Assembly: GCF_001665295.1 (NCBI RefSeq)
Contig: NZ_LZSE01000018.1
Coordinates: 62,001-126,000 of the forward strand
Source: Mycobacterium sp. 1554424.7
GTDB lineage: Bacteria; Actinomycetota; Actinomycetes; Mycobacteriales; Mycobacteriaceae
Length of the DNA stretch: 64,000 bases
Direction of reading: 5' to 3'
In this document: one piece after another, positions 54,373 to 63,872 of the stretch
Layout of the letters: every line of letters begins with the position of its first letter
How positions within the stretch are numbered: the stretch's first letter is position 1
The notes under the pieces: model-generated
Told to the model about the DNA's origin: nothing
Database searches by the model: none
Seen by the model: the letters and a program-made list of their open reading frames with translations, nothing else
Position numbers and translations under genes: made by a program

Positions 54373-54483
54373 GCTCGAACCTTCTGGTCGTGCCGGGCGG
54401 CGCGCGTGGGGGCTGGGCGTCGCAGTCCGGGGGTGCGCGTAGCGGTCACTTGATGCTAAACGCTGCCGCCCGGAGGACGACCC

Positions 54484-55635
54484 GTGCGTTCGTCGCCGGT
54501 AACGTGGGCCCCTGTGGAACCCGACCGTCAAGCCGACATCGCCGCCCTGGACTCCACCCTGACCACGGTGGAGCGGGTGCTCGACGTGGAGGGTCTGCGC
54601 AGCCGCATCGAGAAGCTGGAGCACGAGGCGTCCGATCCCAAATTGTGGGACGACCAGGGCAACGCGCAGCGGGTGACCAGCCAGTTGTCCCACGCGCAGG
54701 GGGAGCTGCGCCGCATCGAAGAGCTGCGGCAGCGCCTCGACGACCTGCCGGTGCTCTACGAGCTGGCGGCCGAAGAGGGCGAAGATGCGGCCAGCAGGAG
54801 TGAAGCGCTGGCCGAGGCCGACGCCGAACTCAAGGCGCTGCGCGCCGATATAGAAGCCACCGAGGTGCGCACGCTGCTGTCGGGCGAATACGACGAGCGC
54901 GAGGCGCTGGTCACCATCCGTTCCGGCGCCGGCGGGGTGGACGCCGCGGACTGGGCCGAGATGCTGATGCGGATGTACATCCGCTGGGCCGAGCAGCACA
55001 AGTACGGCGTCGAGGTGTTCGACACCTCCTACGCCGAAGAAGCCGGCATCAAGAGCGCGACGTTCGCCGTGCACGCGCCCTACGCCTACGGCACGCTGTC
55101 GGTTGAACAGGGCACGCACCGGCTGGTCCGCATCAGCCCGTTCGACAACCAGAGCCGGCGTCAGACTTCCTTCGCCGAAGTCGAGGTGCTTCCCGTGGTG
55201 GAGACCACCGATCACATCGACATCCCCGACGGCGACGTGCGGGTGGACGTCTACCGTTCCAGCGGTCCCGGCGGTCAGTCGGTGAACACCACCGACTCGG
55301 CGGTTCGTTTAACCCACATCCCAACGGGTATCGTCGTGACTTGCCAGAACGAAAAATCGCAACTGCAGAACAAGATCTCGGCAATGCGAGTGCTTCAGGC
55401 AAAGTTGTTGGAGCGCAAGCGATCAGAAGAGCGCGCTGAGCTGGACGCGTTGAAGGGTGAGGGCGGCAGCTCCTGGGGTAACCAGATGCGCTCCTACGTA
55501 CTGCATCCGTATCAGATGGTCAAGGATTTGCGAACCGACTACGAGGTGGGCAATCCGGCCGCCGTCCTGGACGGAGACATCGACGGGTTCCTGGAAGCGG
55601 GAATCCGGTGGCGCAACCGAAAAGATGACGACTAA
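54484..55635 (+). CDS. prfB: Peptide chain release factor 2
   Basis: A 383-residue class I release factor for UGA and UAA. It has the SPF tripeptide in [14 protein letters not shown] and the catalytic GGQ in [17 protein letters not shown]. The GTG at 54484 has GGAGGA 6 nt upstream and is used; a GTG at 54514 would give a form closer to M. tuberculosis. The gene is one continuous frame, without the programmed frameshift of E. coli prfB. It is divergent from fprA. Confidence 0.97.
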   Translation: MRSSPVTWAPVEPDRQADIAALDSTLTTVERVLDVEGLRSRIEKLEHEASDPKLWDDQGNAQRVTSQLSHAQGELRRIEELRQRLDDLPVLYELAAEEGEDAASRSEALAEADAELKALRADIEATEVRTLLSGEYDEREALVTIRSGAGGVDAADWAEMLMRMYIRWAEQHKYGVEVFDTSYAEEAGIKSATFAVHAPYAYGTLSVEQGTHRLVRISPFDNQSRRQTSFAEVEVLPVVETTDHIDIPDGDVRVDVYRSSGPGGQSVNTTDSAVRLTHIPTGIVVTCQNEKSQLQNKISAMRVLQAKLLERKRSEERAELDALKGEGGSSWGNQMRSYVLHPYQMVKDLRTDYEVGNPAAVLDGDIDGFLEAGIRWRNRKDDD

Positions 55636-56623
55636 CACGACTGTTCTTGCTTCGACCGCTTCGATAAACGCGCTGGGTTGGCACGAATTCTGGCGCGGCG
55701 AGGCCGGCCAGTGGATCATCACCCGTGGCCTGCGCATCGTCATGGTGCTGATCGCGGCGGTGCTGATGGCCCGGTTCGTGAACTGGGTGGCGCAACAGGT
55801 GACCCGTCAGCTCACCGAGGGCTTCGCGGAAAGCGACGCGCTGGTGCGCTCCGAGACCTCCAAGCACCGTCAGGCGCTGGCGTCGGTGATCTCCTGGGTG
55901 TCGGTCGTCATCATCGGCATCTGGGTGATGATGCAGATCGCCGGCATCCTGCAGTTTTCCGTGGGGGGACTGGTCGCGCCCGCCACCGTGGTCGGCGCCG
56001 CGCTGGGTTTCGGCGCCCAGCAGCTGGTGCGGGATCTGCTGTCCGGCTTCTTCATCCTGGTGGAGAAGCAGTACGGGTTCGGTGACCTGGTCACCCTGAC
56101 CGTCGTTTCCTCGACGGAAGCCACCGGCACCGTCGAGAACGTGACATTGAGGGTGACCCGGCTGCGTTCGCCGGATGGCGAGGTGCTGACCATTCCCAAC
56201 GGGCAGATCGTCAAGGTGGTCAACCTGTCCAAGGATTGGGCGCGCGCGGTGGTGGACATCCCGGTGTCGACCAGCAGCGACCTGAACCGGGTCAACGAGG
56301 TCTTGCACCAGGAGTGCGACCGCGCGATGGAGAACCCGGTGCTCGGGGAGTTGCTGCTGGATCCGCCGACCGTGATGGGCGTGGAAAGCATCGAGGTCGA
56401 CACCGTCACCCTGCGTGTGGTGGCCCGCACCCTGCCCGGCAAACAGTTCGAGGTCGGGCGGCAGTTGCGGGTCCTGGTCATTCGGGCGCTGGCCCGGGTG
56501 GGCATCGTGACCGCGGCGGACGCGACGATAGGCCTGGTTGAGGACGACCCCTCCGTGCCGGCGGCCCAGGCCGCCGAGCAGTCGACCGACGGCAAGGCCG
56601 AAGACGCGGTGCAACGGCGGTGA
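55625..56623 (+). CDS. MscS-family mechanosensitive ion channel
   Basis: A 332-residue membrane protein with three helices (about 27-45, 75-100, 105-125). The pore-lining helix has the Gly/Ala pattern [20 protein letters not shown]. The MscS beta domain follows ([38 protein letters not shown]). It overlaps prfB by 11 nt. Corresponds to Rv3104c by position. Confidence 0.9.
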   Translation: MTTNTTVLASTASINALGWHEFWRGEAGQWIITRGLRIVMVLIAAVLMARFVNWVAQQVTRQLTEGFAESDALVRSETSKHRQALASVISWVSVVIIGIWVMMQIAGILQFSVGGLVAPATVVGAALGFGAQQLVRDLLSGFFILVEKQYGFGDLVTLTVVSSTEATGTVENVTLRVTRLRSPDGEVLTIPNGQIVKVVNLSKDWARAVVDIPVSTSSDLNRVNEVLHQECDRAMENPVLGELLLDPPTVMGVESIEVDTVTLRVVARTLPGKQFEVGRQLRVLVIRALARVGIVTAADATIGLVEDDPSVPAAQAAEQSTDGKAEDAVQRR

Positions 56624-57099
56624 AGTTCACCGTGAGCATCTTCGAGACGCGCGGCGAAGACAAGCAACGACGCCGCTGGAGCCACCTGTTCGGCGGCCGC
56701 ATGCGCACGTCAACGCTGATCTTGATCATCGCGTTCTTCGCGGTCTGGTGGGTCTACGACACCTACCGCCCGGAAGCGGCCCCGAAGCCGCCGGCCCCGC
56801 AGGTGGTGCCGCCGGGCTTCGTTCCGGACCCCAACTACACCTGGGTGCCGCGGAGCAAAGTGCAGCAGCCTCCGGCGACGGTCACGATCACCCCGACGCC
56901 GACCACGACGGTGCCGACCACCACCACACCCCCCGTCACGACGACGACCACCACGCCGCCGCCGTTCCAGCTGCCGACCCCGCCGTGCCTGCTGCCGCCG
57001 CCGTTCTGCCCGCCCAGCACCAGCCCCACCCCGCCCCCGCCACAGCTACCCCAACCGGGGCCCGGTCCGGTGCCGAGTTCACCGCCGCCGGCCAGCTGA
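56620..57099 (+). CDS. Proline/threonine-rich membrane protein (Rv3103c-like)
   Basis: A 159-residue protein from the GTG at 56620 (GTGA overlap with the MscS gene). One transmembrane helix ([19 protein letters not shown], about 31-49) precedes a disordered tail with long Pro and Thr runs ([17 protein letters not shown] and [18 protein letters not shown]). The tail probably spans the cell wall. It precedes ftsE as in M. tuberculosis; function unknown. Confidence 0.88.
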   Translation: MKFTVSIFETRGEDKQRRRWSHLFGGRMRTSTLILIIAFFAVWWVYDTYRPEAAPKPPAPQVVPPGFVPDPNYTWVPRSKVQQPPATVTITPTPTTTVPTTTTPPVTTTTTTPPPFQLPTPPCLLPPPFCPPSTSPTPPPPQLPQPGPGPVPSSPPPAS

Positions 57100-57142
57100 C
57101 TTGGCTTGCCAGCGAAATTCACCGCTACACTGGCGTGCCGTG

Positions 57143-57832
57143 ATGATCACCCTTGACAATGTCAGCAAGAAGTACAAAGCGTCGGCTCGCCCGGCGCTGG
57201 ACGACATCAACGTCAAGATCGACAAGGGTGAATTCGTCTTCCTGATCGGCCCGTCAGGGTCGGGCAAGTCGACGTTCATGCGGCTGCTGCTGGCCGAAGA
57301 GAGCCCGAACACCGGTGACATCCGGGTCTCAAAGTTTCACGTCAACAAGCTCCCGGGGCGGCACATACCGAAGCTGCGTCAGGTCATCGGCTGCGTGTTC
57401 CAGGACTTCCGGCTGCTGCAGCAAAAGACGGTCTATGAGAACGTCGCCTTCGCGCTGGAGGTCATCGGCAAGCGCCGGGACGCGATCAACCGGACCGTGC
57501 CCGAGGTGCTCGAAACCGTCGGCCTGTCCGGGAAGGCCAACCGGCTGCCCGGCGAGCTGTCCGGTGGCGAGCAGCAACGCGTCGCGATCGCCCGCGCGTT
57601 CGTCAACCGGCCCCTGGTGCTGCTGGCCGACGAGCCCACCGGCAACCTGGACCCGGACACCAGTAAGGACATCATGGATTTGTTGGAGCGGATCAACCGC
57701 ACCGGCACGACGGTGCTGATGGCGACGCACGACCACCACATCGTCGACTCGATGCGGCAGCGGGTCGTCGAGCTGTCGCTGGGCCGGCTGGTTCGCGACG
57801 AACAGCGCGGCATCTACGGGATGGATCGCTAA
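57143..57832 (+). CDS. ftsE: Cell division ABC-type ATPase FtsE
   Basis: A 229-residue ABC ATPase. Walker A is GPSGSGKS (36-43), the signature LSGGEQQR, Walker [13 protein letters not shown], and the switch His in MATHDHH. With FtsX it controls peptidoglycan hydrolases at the septum. ATG at 57143; a GTG just upstream is an alternative. Directly followed by ftsX with no gap. Confidence 0.98.
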   Translation: MITLDNVSKKYKASARPALDDINVKIDKGEFVFLIGPSGSGKSTFMRLLLAEESPNTGDIRVSKFHVNKLPGRHIPKLRQVIGCVFQDFRLLQQKTVYENVAFALEVIGKRRDAINRTVPEVLETVGLSGKANRLPGELSGGEQQRVAIARAFVNRPLVLLADEPTGNLDPDTSKDIMDLLERINRTGTTVLMATHDHHIVDSMRQRVVELSLGRLVRDEQRGIYGMDR

Positions 57833-58726
57833 GTGCGCTTCGGCTTCCTGCTCAACGAGGTCCTGACCGGCCTTCGTCGCAACGTCACCATGACGGCCGC
57901 GATGATCCTGACGACCGCGATTTCGATCGGTCTCTTCGGGGGCGGCCTGTTGGTGGTCCGGCTGGCCGAACACTCCCGGGCCATCTACCTCGACCGCGTC
58001 GAGACGCAGGTCTTCCTCACCGAGGACGTCTCCGCCAACGACCCGTCCTGCGGCACCAACCCGTGCAAGGCCCTGCGGGAAAAGATCGAAAAGCGCGACG
58101 ACGTCAAATCGGTGCGATTCCTCAACCGTCAGGACGCCTACGACGACGCCATCCGAAAGTTCCCGCAGTACAAGGACGTTGCGGGTAAGGATTCCTTCCC
58201 CGCGTCGTTCATCGTGAAATTGAACAACCCCGAGCAGCACAAGGACTTCGACTCCGCGATGCAGGGTCAGCCCGGCGTGCTTTCCGTGCTCAACCAGAAG
58301 GATCTGATCGACCGGCTGTTCGCGGTGCTGGACGGCCTGAGCGATGTCGCGTTCGCCGTCGCCCTGGTGCAGGCCGTCGGCGCGATCTTGTTGATTGCCA
58401 ACATGGTCCAGGTGGCGGCGTATACGCGGCGCACGGAGATCGGGATCATGCGTCTGGTCGGGGCCAGCCGCTGGTACACCCAGTTGCCGTTCCTGGTCGA
58501 GGCGATGGTCGCCGCGGCGGTCGGTGTCGCCATCGCAGTCGCCGGGTTAATCCTGGTGCGTGCAACGTTTTTGGACAACGCGCTGAACCAGTTCTACCAA
58601 GCCAACCTGATCGCCCGGATCGACTATGCCGACATCATTTACATCTCGCCGATTCTCTTCCTGCTCGGCGTGTCGATGGCCGCGTTGACCGCCTACGTGA
58701 CGTTGCGCCTGTACGTGCGGCGGTAG
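57833..58726 (+). CDS. ftsX: Cell division membrane protein FtsX
   Basis: A 297-residue protein from the GTG at 57833. The first helix (about 19-42) is followed by the extracellular domain with two cysteines ([12 protein letters not shown]) that in M. tuberculosis FtsX bind RipC. Three further helices form the FtsX/MacB-type C-terminal part ([40 protein letters not shown]). FtsE drives it. Confidence 0.98.
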   Translation: MRFGFLLNEVLTGLRRNVTMTAAMILTTAISIGLFGGGLLVVRLAEHSRAIYLDRVETQVFLTEDVSANDPSCGTNPCKALREKIEKRDDVKSVRFLNRQDAYDDAIRKFPQYKDVAGKDSFPASFIVKLNNPEQHKDFDSAMQGQPGVLSVLNQKDLIDRLFAVLDGLSDVAFAVALVQAVGAILLIANMVQVAAYTRRTEIGIMRLVGASRWYTQLPFLVEAMVAAAVGVAIAVAGLILVRATFLDNALNQFYQANLIARIDYADIIYISPILFLLGVSMAALTAYVTLRLYVRR

Positions 58727-58728
58727 CT

Positions 58729-59238
58729 GTGGCGAAGGACTCCGGCGGCGCCAAGGCGGCGGGCGGCAAGCGCGGCAGCAAACAGATCATCGCCACCAAT
58801 CGCAAAGCGCGGCACAATTATTCGGTTCTCGAGATCTTCGAGGCGGGCGTCGCTTTGCAGGGCACCGAAGTAAAGAGCCTGCGGGAAGGGCACGCCTCCC
58901 TGGCCGATGCCTACGCAACCATTGATGACGGTGAAGTGTGGTTGCGTAACTTGCACATTCCGGAGTATCAGCACGGTAGCTGGACCAACCATGATCCACG
59001 TCGCAATCGAAAGTTGTTGTTACATAGGCAACAAATCGACAGACTGGTCGGCAAGATACGTGATGGTAACCTCGCCCTGATGCCACTGTCACTTTACTTC
59101 TCCGAAGGCAAGGTCAAGGTCGAGCTCGCGCTGGCACGAGGCAAGCGGGCTCACGATAAACGTCAGGACATGGCCCAGCGCGATGCCCAGCGCGAAGTGC
59201 TTCGCGAACTGGGGCGACGCGCCAAGGGCATGAACTGA
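58729..59238 (+). CDS. smpB: SsrA-binding protein SmpB
   Basis: A 169-residue trans-translation factor with a GTG start at 58729, 2 bp after ftsX. It has the conserved RKARHNYSVLEIFEAGVALQ, GTEVKSLREGHASLADAYA, LRNLHIPEYQHGSWTNHDP and a basic C-terminal tail (KRAHDKRQDMAQRDAQREVL). Its RNA partner ssrA lies 1.8 kb downstream. Confidence 0.98.
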   Translation: MAKDSGGAKAAGGKRGSKQIIATNRKARHNYSVLEIFEAGVALQGTEVKSLREGHASLADAYATIDDGEVWLRNLHIPEYQHGSWTNHDPRRNRKLLLHRQQIDRLVGKIRDGNLALMPLSLYFSEGKVKVELALARGKRAHDKRQDMAQRDAQREVLRELGRRAKGMN

Positions 59239-59291
59239 TCGGGGCGGCTTACGCCCAGCTGTCCGCCGTCACGTACGGCGTCAGCGATTTC

Positions 59292-60080
59292 GTGGGCGGT
59301 GTGGCCGCTCGACGGGTAGCGGCGCTGCGGGTGATGCTCGTGGCCTACCCGGTCGAGGCAGTGTTGCTGAGTCTGCTGGCCATCGCGGTGGGCGGCCCGA
59401 TTCAGTCCGGCGCGGTCATTTGGGGCTCCCTGTACGGCGTCGGGATGGCATTCGGCATGTGGGCGTTCTTCGCCGCGCTGGGCGCCGGACCGATATCGGT
59501 GGTCTCACCCTTGGCCGCCGTGCTCAACGCCGCGGTGCCGGTGGCGGTCGGCGTGGCGCTGGGGGAGCGTCCGGGGCAGGCGGCCTCGGTGGGCGTCGTG
59601 CTGGCGCTGGTCGCCGTCATGCTGGTCAGCCGCGAGGCCGCGGTCGAGGGCGTGACGCCGTATCGATTCACCCCGAAGGTCGCCGGGCTCACGGTGGTGG
59701 CGGGCTCGGCGATGGGCCTGAACCTGGTGTTTCTTCATCAGGCGCCGCACGAGACCAAACTCTGGCCGCTGGTGTTCGCCCGGCTGTCCGCCTCCGCGGT
59801 GGTGTTCGCCATGTCCGCGATGAGCGGGAACCTGAAGATGCCGGCCGGCAAGCCGCTGAAGCTGGCCCTGGGCGTGGGCGTGCTGGACATCTGCGCCAAC
59901 GTGACCATGCTGCTGGCGCTGCACACCTGGCTGCTCTCGCTGGCCAGCATCCTGATCTCGCTGTATCCGGCGGCGACGGTGGTGCTGGCGATGGTGGTCC
60001 TGCGCGAACGGGTGAGCCGATGCCAGGGCGTCGGCATGGTGATGGCCATGGGTTCCGTGGCGATGATCGCCGCAAGCTAA
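59292..60080 (+). CDS. EamA/DMT-family transporter
   Basis: About ten hydrophobic helices in two EamA-type repeats (VAYPVEAVLLSLLAIAVGG ... GVLDICANVTMLLALHTWLL, SLYPAATVVLAMVVLRERVS). The conservative start is the GTG at 59292 (262 residues), but it would remove most of the first helix. The frame stays open upstream with LIGAAYAQLSAVTYGVSDFV, a normal EamA N-terminus. A CTG at 59235 overlapping the smpB stop as CTGA is the likely true start (281 residues). The substrate is unknown. Confidence 0.85.
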   Translation: MGGVAARRVAALRVMLVAYPVEAVLLSLLAIAVGGPIQSGAVIWGSLYGVGMAFGMWAFFAALGAGPISVVSPLAAVLNAAVPVAVGVALGERPGQAASVGVVLALVAVMLVSREAAVEGVTPYRFTPKVAGLTVVAGSAMGLNLVFLHQAPHETKLWPLVFARLSASAVVFAMSAMSGNLKMPAGKPLKLALGVGVLDICANVTMLLALHTWLLSLASILISLYPAATVVLAMVVLRERVSRCQGVGMVMAMGSVAMIAAS

Positions 60081-60113
60081 CGGATCGTCCCGCGATCGGC
60101 CTAGTATCCGACC

Positions 60114-60959
60114 ATGGCCGACCGCCCCGTCACGCAGCTCGATAAATCCGACGTCCTGTCCGGGCTCTTCGCCGTGTGGGACTCCATCGACGCGCTGCTC
60201 GACGGGCTGTCCGAGGGCGATTGGCTGGCGGCGACGCCGCTGCCCGGATGGGACGTCAAGGCCGTGGTGTCGCACATCATCGGCACCGAGTCGTTCCTGG
60301 CCGGCATCGCCGCCCCGCAGCCCGATATCGACGTCTCGGCGCTGGAGCACGTGCGCAACGACATCGGCGCGATGAACGAGTGCTGGGTGCGCCACCTCAG
60401 CGGGGAGTCGGGCGCGGAGGTGCTGGCACGGTTCAGGGACATCACCGCCGATCGACGCAAAGCGCTGGCCGGCATGTCCGCCGAGGAATGGAACGCGGTG
60501 ATGCCGACGCCGGTGGGCCCGGAAACCTACGGCCGGTTCATGCGGGTGCGCACGTTCGACTGCTGGATGCACGAGCAGGACATCCGCGAGGCGTTGTCGC
60601 GGCCGTCGTCGGATGACGCGCTCGTCGGTCCGGCGTCGCAACTTTCGCTGGACGAGATCGCGGCCACCATGGGTTACGTCGTGGGCAAGCGCGGCAAGGC
60701 GCCCGAGGGTTCGCGCATCCTGTTCGAGCTGACCGGCCCGGTGGCCCGCGACCTCCGCGTCAGCGTCGAGGGCCGCGCCCAGCTGGTCGACGACTTCGCC
60801 GGCAAGGAGCCGACGGCGACGATCCGGCTGGACGGGCTGCAGTTCACCAGGCTGTCCGGCGGGCGGCCGATGTGCCCCGCGCGCGCCCGGGACGTCGAGC
60901 TCGGCGGGGACAAAGACGTGGCCAGCCGGGTCGTCGAGAACCTGAATTTTGTGATCTGA
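60114..60959 (+). CDS. Maleylpyruvate isomerase / mycothiol-dependent (DinB-like) family protein
   Basis: A 281-residue protein. The N-terminal DinB-like four-helix domain has metal-binding residues in VKAVVSHIIGTESF and RTFDCWMHEQDIRE; the pattern fits TIGR03083 actinobacterial maleylpyruvate isomerases. The C-terminal domain (ILFELTGPVARDLRVSVEGR, ATIRLDGLQFTRLSGGR) is SCP2-like. Many members use mycothiol. The substrate is unknown. Confidence 0.88.
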   Translation: MADRPVTQLDKSDVLSGLFAVWDSIDALLDGLSEGDWLAATPLPGWDVKAVVSHIIGTESFLAGIAAPQPDIDVSALEHVRNDIGAMNECWVRHLSGESGAEVLARFRDITADRRKALAGMSAEEWNAVMPTPVGPETYGRFMRVRTFDCWMHEQDIREALSRPSSDDALVGPASQLSLDEIAATMGYVVGKRGKAPEGSRILFELTGPVARDLRVSVEGRAQLVDDFAGKEPTATIRLDGLQFTRLSGGRPMCPARARDVELGGDKDVASRVVENLNFVI

Positions 60960-61062
60960 CCGCGTCCCGGCCGGGAAGGTTATTCCGTTGCCGCTCGTTA
61001 CTAGGCGGGTACCATGGATTGTCCTGCCGAAAGTCGGCGGGGATGCTCGAAGAAATAGACAA

Positions 61063-61427
61063 GGGGCTGAAAGGTTTCGACTTCGCGCATCGAATCAAGG
61101 GAAGCGTGCCGGTGCAGGCAAGAGACCACCGTAAGCGTCGTTGCAACCATATAAGCGCCGATTCACATCAGCGCGACTACGCTCTCGCTGCCTAAGCGAC
61201 AGCTAGTCCGTCAGACCGGGAACGCCCTCGACCCGGAGCCTGGCGTCAGCTAGAGGGATCCACCGGTGAGTCCGGTCGCGGGACTCATCGGGACATACAC
61301 AGCGACTGGGATCGTCATCCTGGCTAGTTCGCGTGACCGGGAGATCCGAGCAGAGGCATAGCGAACTGCGCACGGAGAAGCCTTGAGGGAATGCCGTAGG
61401 ACCCGGGTTCGATTCCCGGCAGCTCCA
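61063..61427 (+). ncRNA. ssrA: Transfer-messenger RNA (tmRNA)
   Basis: The 365-nt RNA starts GGGGCTGAAAGGTTTCGACT. The acceptor stem GGGGCT pairs with AGCTCC (61421-61426), and the T-arm GGGTTCGATTCCC precedes it. The tag frame 61157-61195 encodes ADSHQRDYALAA and stops at TAA, identical to the M. tuberculosis tag. The discriminator is A61427 and the following bases are CAA, so the CCA end is not encoded and must be added after transcription. A promoter TTGCCG-16-TACCAT lies about 50 bp upstream. Confidence 0.98.
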
Positions 61428-61486
61428 CAACAGAAGAAAAAGCGGTGGTTCAGACGGTCCCCGTCATGGCGCCTGCCTGGATGCAC

Positions 61487-62488
61487 TCACCTGCCGATTT
61501 CAACAACGGATTTTCCTAGCGTCGTTCGGGCCGCGACCCGCGTCAGCGCCTCGGGGACCTCGCCGAAAGGCACCGTCTCTACGATGGTTCGGCGAAGTTC
61601 GCCGCGGTTCACCAGGGCCGTAAGGCCGTGCAGAATGCCCTCAATGTGCTCGCGCGAATAGCCGGCGGCGAGGACTCCGACCAGTGACGTGTTGGTCAGC
61701 GTCATCATCTGCACGTTGACGGTTGGCCATGTGCCGCTTGCGAATCCGACGGCGAGGTGCTTGCCGTCGCGGGCGAGGGCGCCGATCGCGTTTGTTCCCT
61801 GCGCGCCGCCGACGGGGTCAAAAATCATGTCGACACCGCGCCAATCGGTGAGCTCGCGAAGTGCCTGGGCGAGCGGCCGTCCATCGGCGGCGGTGTCGCC
61901 CCTGCACACCACCGCATGGTCGGCACCGTAGGACCGGCAGAATTCGGCCCGGGACTCGTCGCCCGCGACCGCGATGACCTCGGCGCCGACGGCCTTGCCC
62001 AGCTGAACCGCGGCGATTCCACTGCCTCCCGCGGCGCCGAGCACCACGAGCCGCTGACCCGTCTGAAGCTGACCTCGGTCGACCAGCCCGATCCACGCGG
62101 TCATGTTGGGTATCCAAAAGCCCGCGGCCGCGACATCATCCATGGTCTCGGGAACGGAAAGGACGGTCGCCGCCAGCGCGAGTGCTTCGTCGGCGAAGGA
62201 GCCGTTGCCGTTCATGAAGTCGCTGACACCCATGACCCGCGTGCCGAGGGACAAGTCAACGCCGGAACCGACCGCGACAACCGTGCCGGCCAGTTCCTGC
62301 CCGGGTGTAAACGGCACGGGGGGCGTCAGCGGGTAGGTGCCGCGGCACATCAGGACGTCCGGCAGGCCGATTCCTGCCGCGGACACCTGGATCTTCACCT
62401 GGGCCGGACCCGGATCGGGGAGCTGCCGCTCCACCATCCGCATGACGTCTGGGGGCTCACCGCGCCCTTGCACCTGCCATGCCTTCAT
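61487..62488 (-). CDS. Zinc-free quinone oxidoreductase-like dehydrogenase
   Basis: A 333-residue medium-chain dehydrogenase from the ATG at 62488 with GGAGGA upstream. It has QELAGTVVAVGSGVDLSLGT and the Rossmann motif LVVLGAAGGSGIAAVQLGKA. The longer frame to 62710 overlaps the divergent dehydrogenase gene. It starts 59 bp after ssrA ends (convergent). Probably reduces enoyl or quinone-like intermediates in the accessory catabolic set here. Confidence 0.9.
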   Translation of the reverse strand: MKAWQVQGRGEPPDVMRMVERQLPDPGPAQVKIQVSAAGIGLPDVLMCRGTYPLTPPVPFTPGQELAGTVVAVGSGVDLSLGTRVMGVSDFMNGNGSFADEALALAATVLSVPETMDDVAAAGFWIPNMTAWIGLVDRGQLQTGQRLVVLGAAGGSGIAAVQLGKAVGAEVIAVAGDESRAEFCRSYGADHAVVCRGDTAADGRPLAQALRELTDWRGVDMIFDPVGGAQGTNAIGALARDGKHLAVGFASGTWPTVNVQMMTLTNTSLVGVLAAGYSREHIEGILHGLTALVNRGELRRTIVETVPFGEVPEALTRVAARTTLGKSVVEIGR

Positions 62489-62522
62489 CGGAGTCCTCCG
62501 GTCGACGGTATTGCCAATGACG

Positions 62523-62546
62523 ATCACACCATGATTACACTGTGAT
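62523..62546. promoter_or_regulatory. Interrupted inverted repeat ATCACA-N12-TGTGAT in a divergent promoter
   Basis: ATCACA (62523-62528) and TGTGAT (62541-62546) are separated by 12 bp. They lie in the 82-bp gap between the quinone oxidoreductase and acyl-CoA dehydrogenase genes. It is a candidate operator for the TetR protein encoded at the right edge. Confidence 0.5.
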
Positions 62547-62570
62547 TTGACCGATTGGAAGGGGTCGAGG

Positions 62571-63872
62571 ATGGCGTGGGACTTCGAGACCGACCCCGAG
62601 TTCGACGAGAAACTCACGTGGATGCGCGAATTCATCGACACAGAAGTCATCCCTCTCGAACCCATCCTCGCGGAGCTGCCGACCGCGGAATGGGCGGCGG
62701 TCAAGCGCATGCTGCAAGACCGAGTGAAGGCCCAGGGACTATGGGGGATGTTCCTCGATCCCAGCCTCGGCGGTTCGGGTTCCGGTCAGCTCAAACTTGC
62801 GCTGATGTCGGAGATCATCGGCCGGTGCATGGTCTCGATGGAGTTGTTCGGCGTGCAGGCACCCGACAGCGGCAACATGGAGTTGCTCGCCCATGGGGCG
62901 GACGAAGCCCAGAAGCAGCGGTGGCTGTATCCGAATCTGCGCGGGGAGATCTCCAGCGCCTTCGCCTTGACCGAGCCGTTCCTGGCGGGCGCCGACCCGA
63001 CGGTCATCGACACCACGGCGGTGCTCGACGGCGACACCTGGGTTATCAACGGGCACAAGTGGTTCACCACCAATGCGTCATGCGCCGACATCATTCTTGT
63101 TGTCGCCGAGACCGATCCGGCCGGCCGTCCGCATCGGCACGCGTCGATCTTCGTGGTGCCGGCGGGTACGCCCGGGTTGCAGATCCTGCGCGAGATTCCC
63201 ACGATGGCCCACCCGGATCCCGAGTTTGGCCGTCGCGGCAACCACGCCGAGGTGGTGTTCGACGATTGCCGCGTGCCCGGCGATCATCTGATCGGGGCCC
63301 GCGGCGAGGGGTTCCGGCTGGCGCAACAGCGACTTGGCGGCGGGCGCATTCATCATGCGATGCGCTGGCTCGGTCAGGCCCAGCGTGCCCTGGACATCAT
63401 GGGGGAACGGGCGGTGTCTCGGCGATCGCACGGCCGGCTGCTCGGCGAGCACCAGATGGTGCAGGACTATATCGCCCTGTCGCACATGGAGATTCAAGCC
63501 GCACGCCTGCTGACATTCCAGACGGCATGGAAGATGGATCGGGACGGGGCGAGCGCGGTGCGCGCCGAGCTTGGCATGGTCAAGGCACATGTGTCCAAGG
63601 TGGTGCTGGCGGTGCTCGACCGGACGATCCAGGTATGCGGAGCGTTGGGATATTCCGGCGATCTGCCCGTCGAGCAGTGGTATCGCATGACCCGTTTCGG
63701 CTCGATCGGTGATGGCCCAGACGAGTTGCACAAGTCCGTGCTGGCGCGTCACGTTCTCAAGAAGTACCGACCCGTCGAGGGGTGGCCAACCGAGCACCTG
63801 CCCTCGCGTCGACCCGCCGCACAACGGAAATGGTCCGAATTGTGCGAGGCAGCAGGTATACGTGCCCAATGA
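62571..63872 (+). CDS. Acyl-CoA dehydrogenase, ACAD10/11-like
   Basis: A 433-residue enzyme from the ATG at 62571 (GAGG upstream; a TTG at 62547 is possible). Motifs include SSAFALTEPFLAGADPTVID, WVINGHKWFTTNASCADIIL and GYSGDLPVEQWYRMTRFGSI, then GDGPDELHKSVLARH. The GDGPDE-H motif is typical of ACAD10/11-type enzymes, with Asp in place of the usual catalytic Glu. It is divergent from the quinone oxidoreductase and overlaps the following TetR gene by 11 nt. Confidence 0.93.
   Translation: MAWDFETDPEFDEKLTWMREFIDTEVIPLEPILAELPTAEWAAVKRMLQDRVKAQGLWGMFLDPSLGGSGSGQLKLALMSEIIGRCMVSMELFGVQAPDSGNMELLAHGADEAQKQRWLYPNLRGEISSAFALTEPFLAGADPTVIDTTAVLDGDTWVINGHKWFTTNASCADIILVVAETDPAGRPHRHASIFVVPAGTPGLQILREIPTMAHPDPEFGRRGNHAEVVFDDCRVPGDHLIGARGEGFRLAQQRLGGGRIHHAMRWLGQAQRALDIMGERAVSRRSHGRLLGEHQMVQDYIALSHMEIQAARLLTFQTAWKMDRDGASAVRAELGMVKAHVSKVVLAVLDRTIQVCGALGYSGDLPVEQWYRMTRFGSIGDGPDELHKSVLARHVLKKYRPVEGWPTEHLPSRRPAAQRKWSELCEAAGIRAQ

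Noticed and set aside
54484-55635. Programmed frameshift in prfB
   Set aside because: The release factor is a single open frame from start to stop, so no frameshift is needed.
61428-61486. Prophage or integrative element directly at the tmRNA end
   Set aside because: No integrase, repeat of the ssrA end, or phage gene is seen in the window; kept only as a question for flanking sequence.
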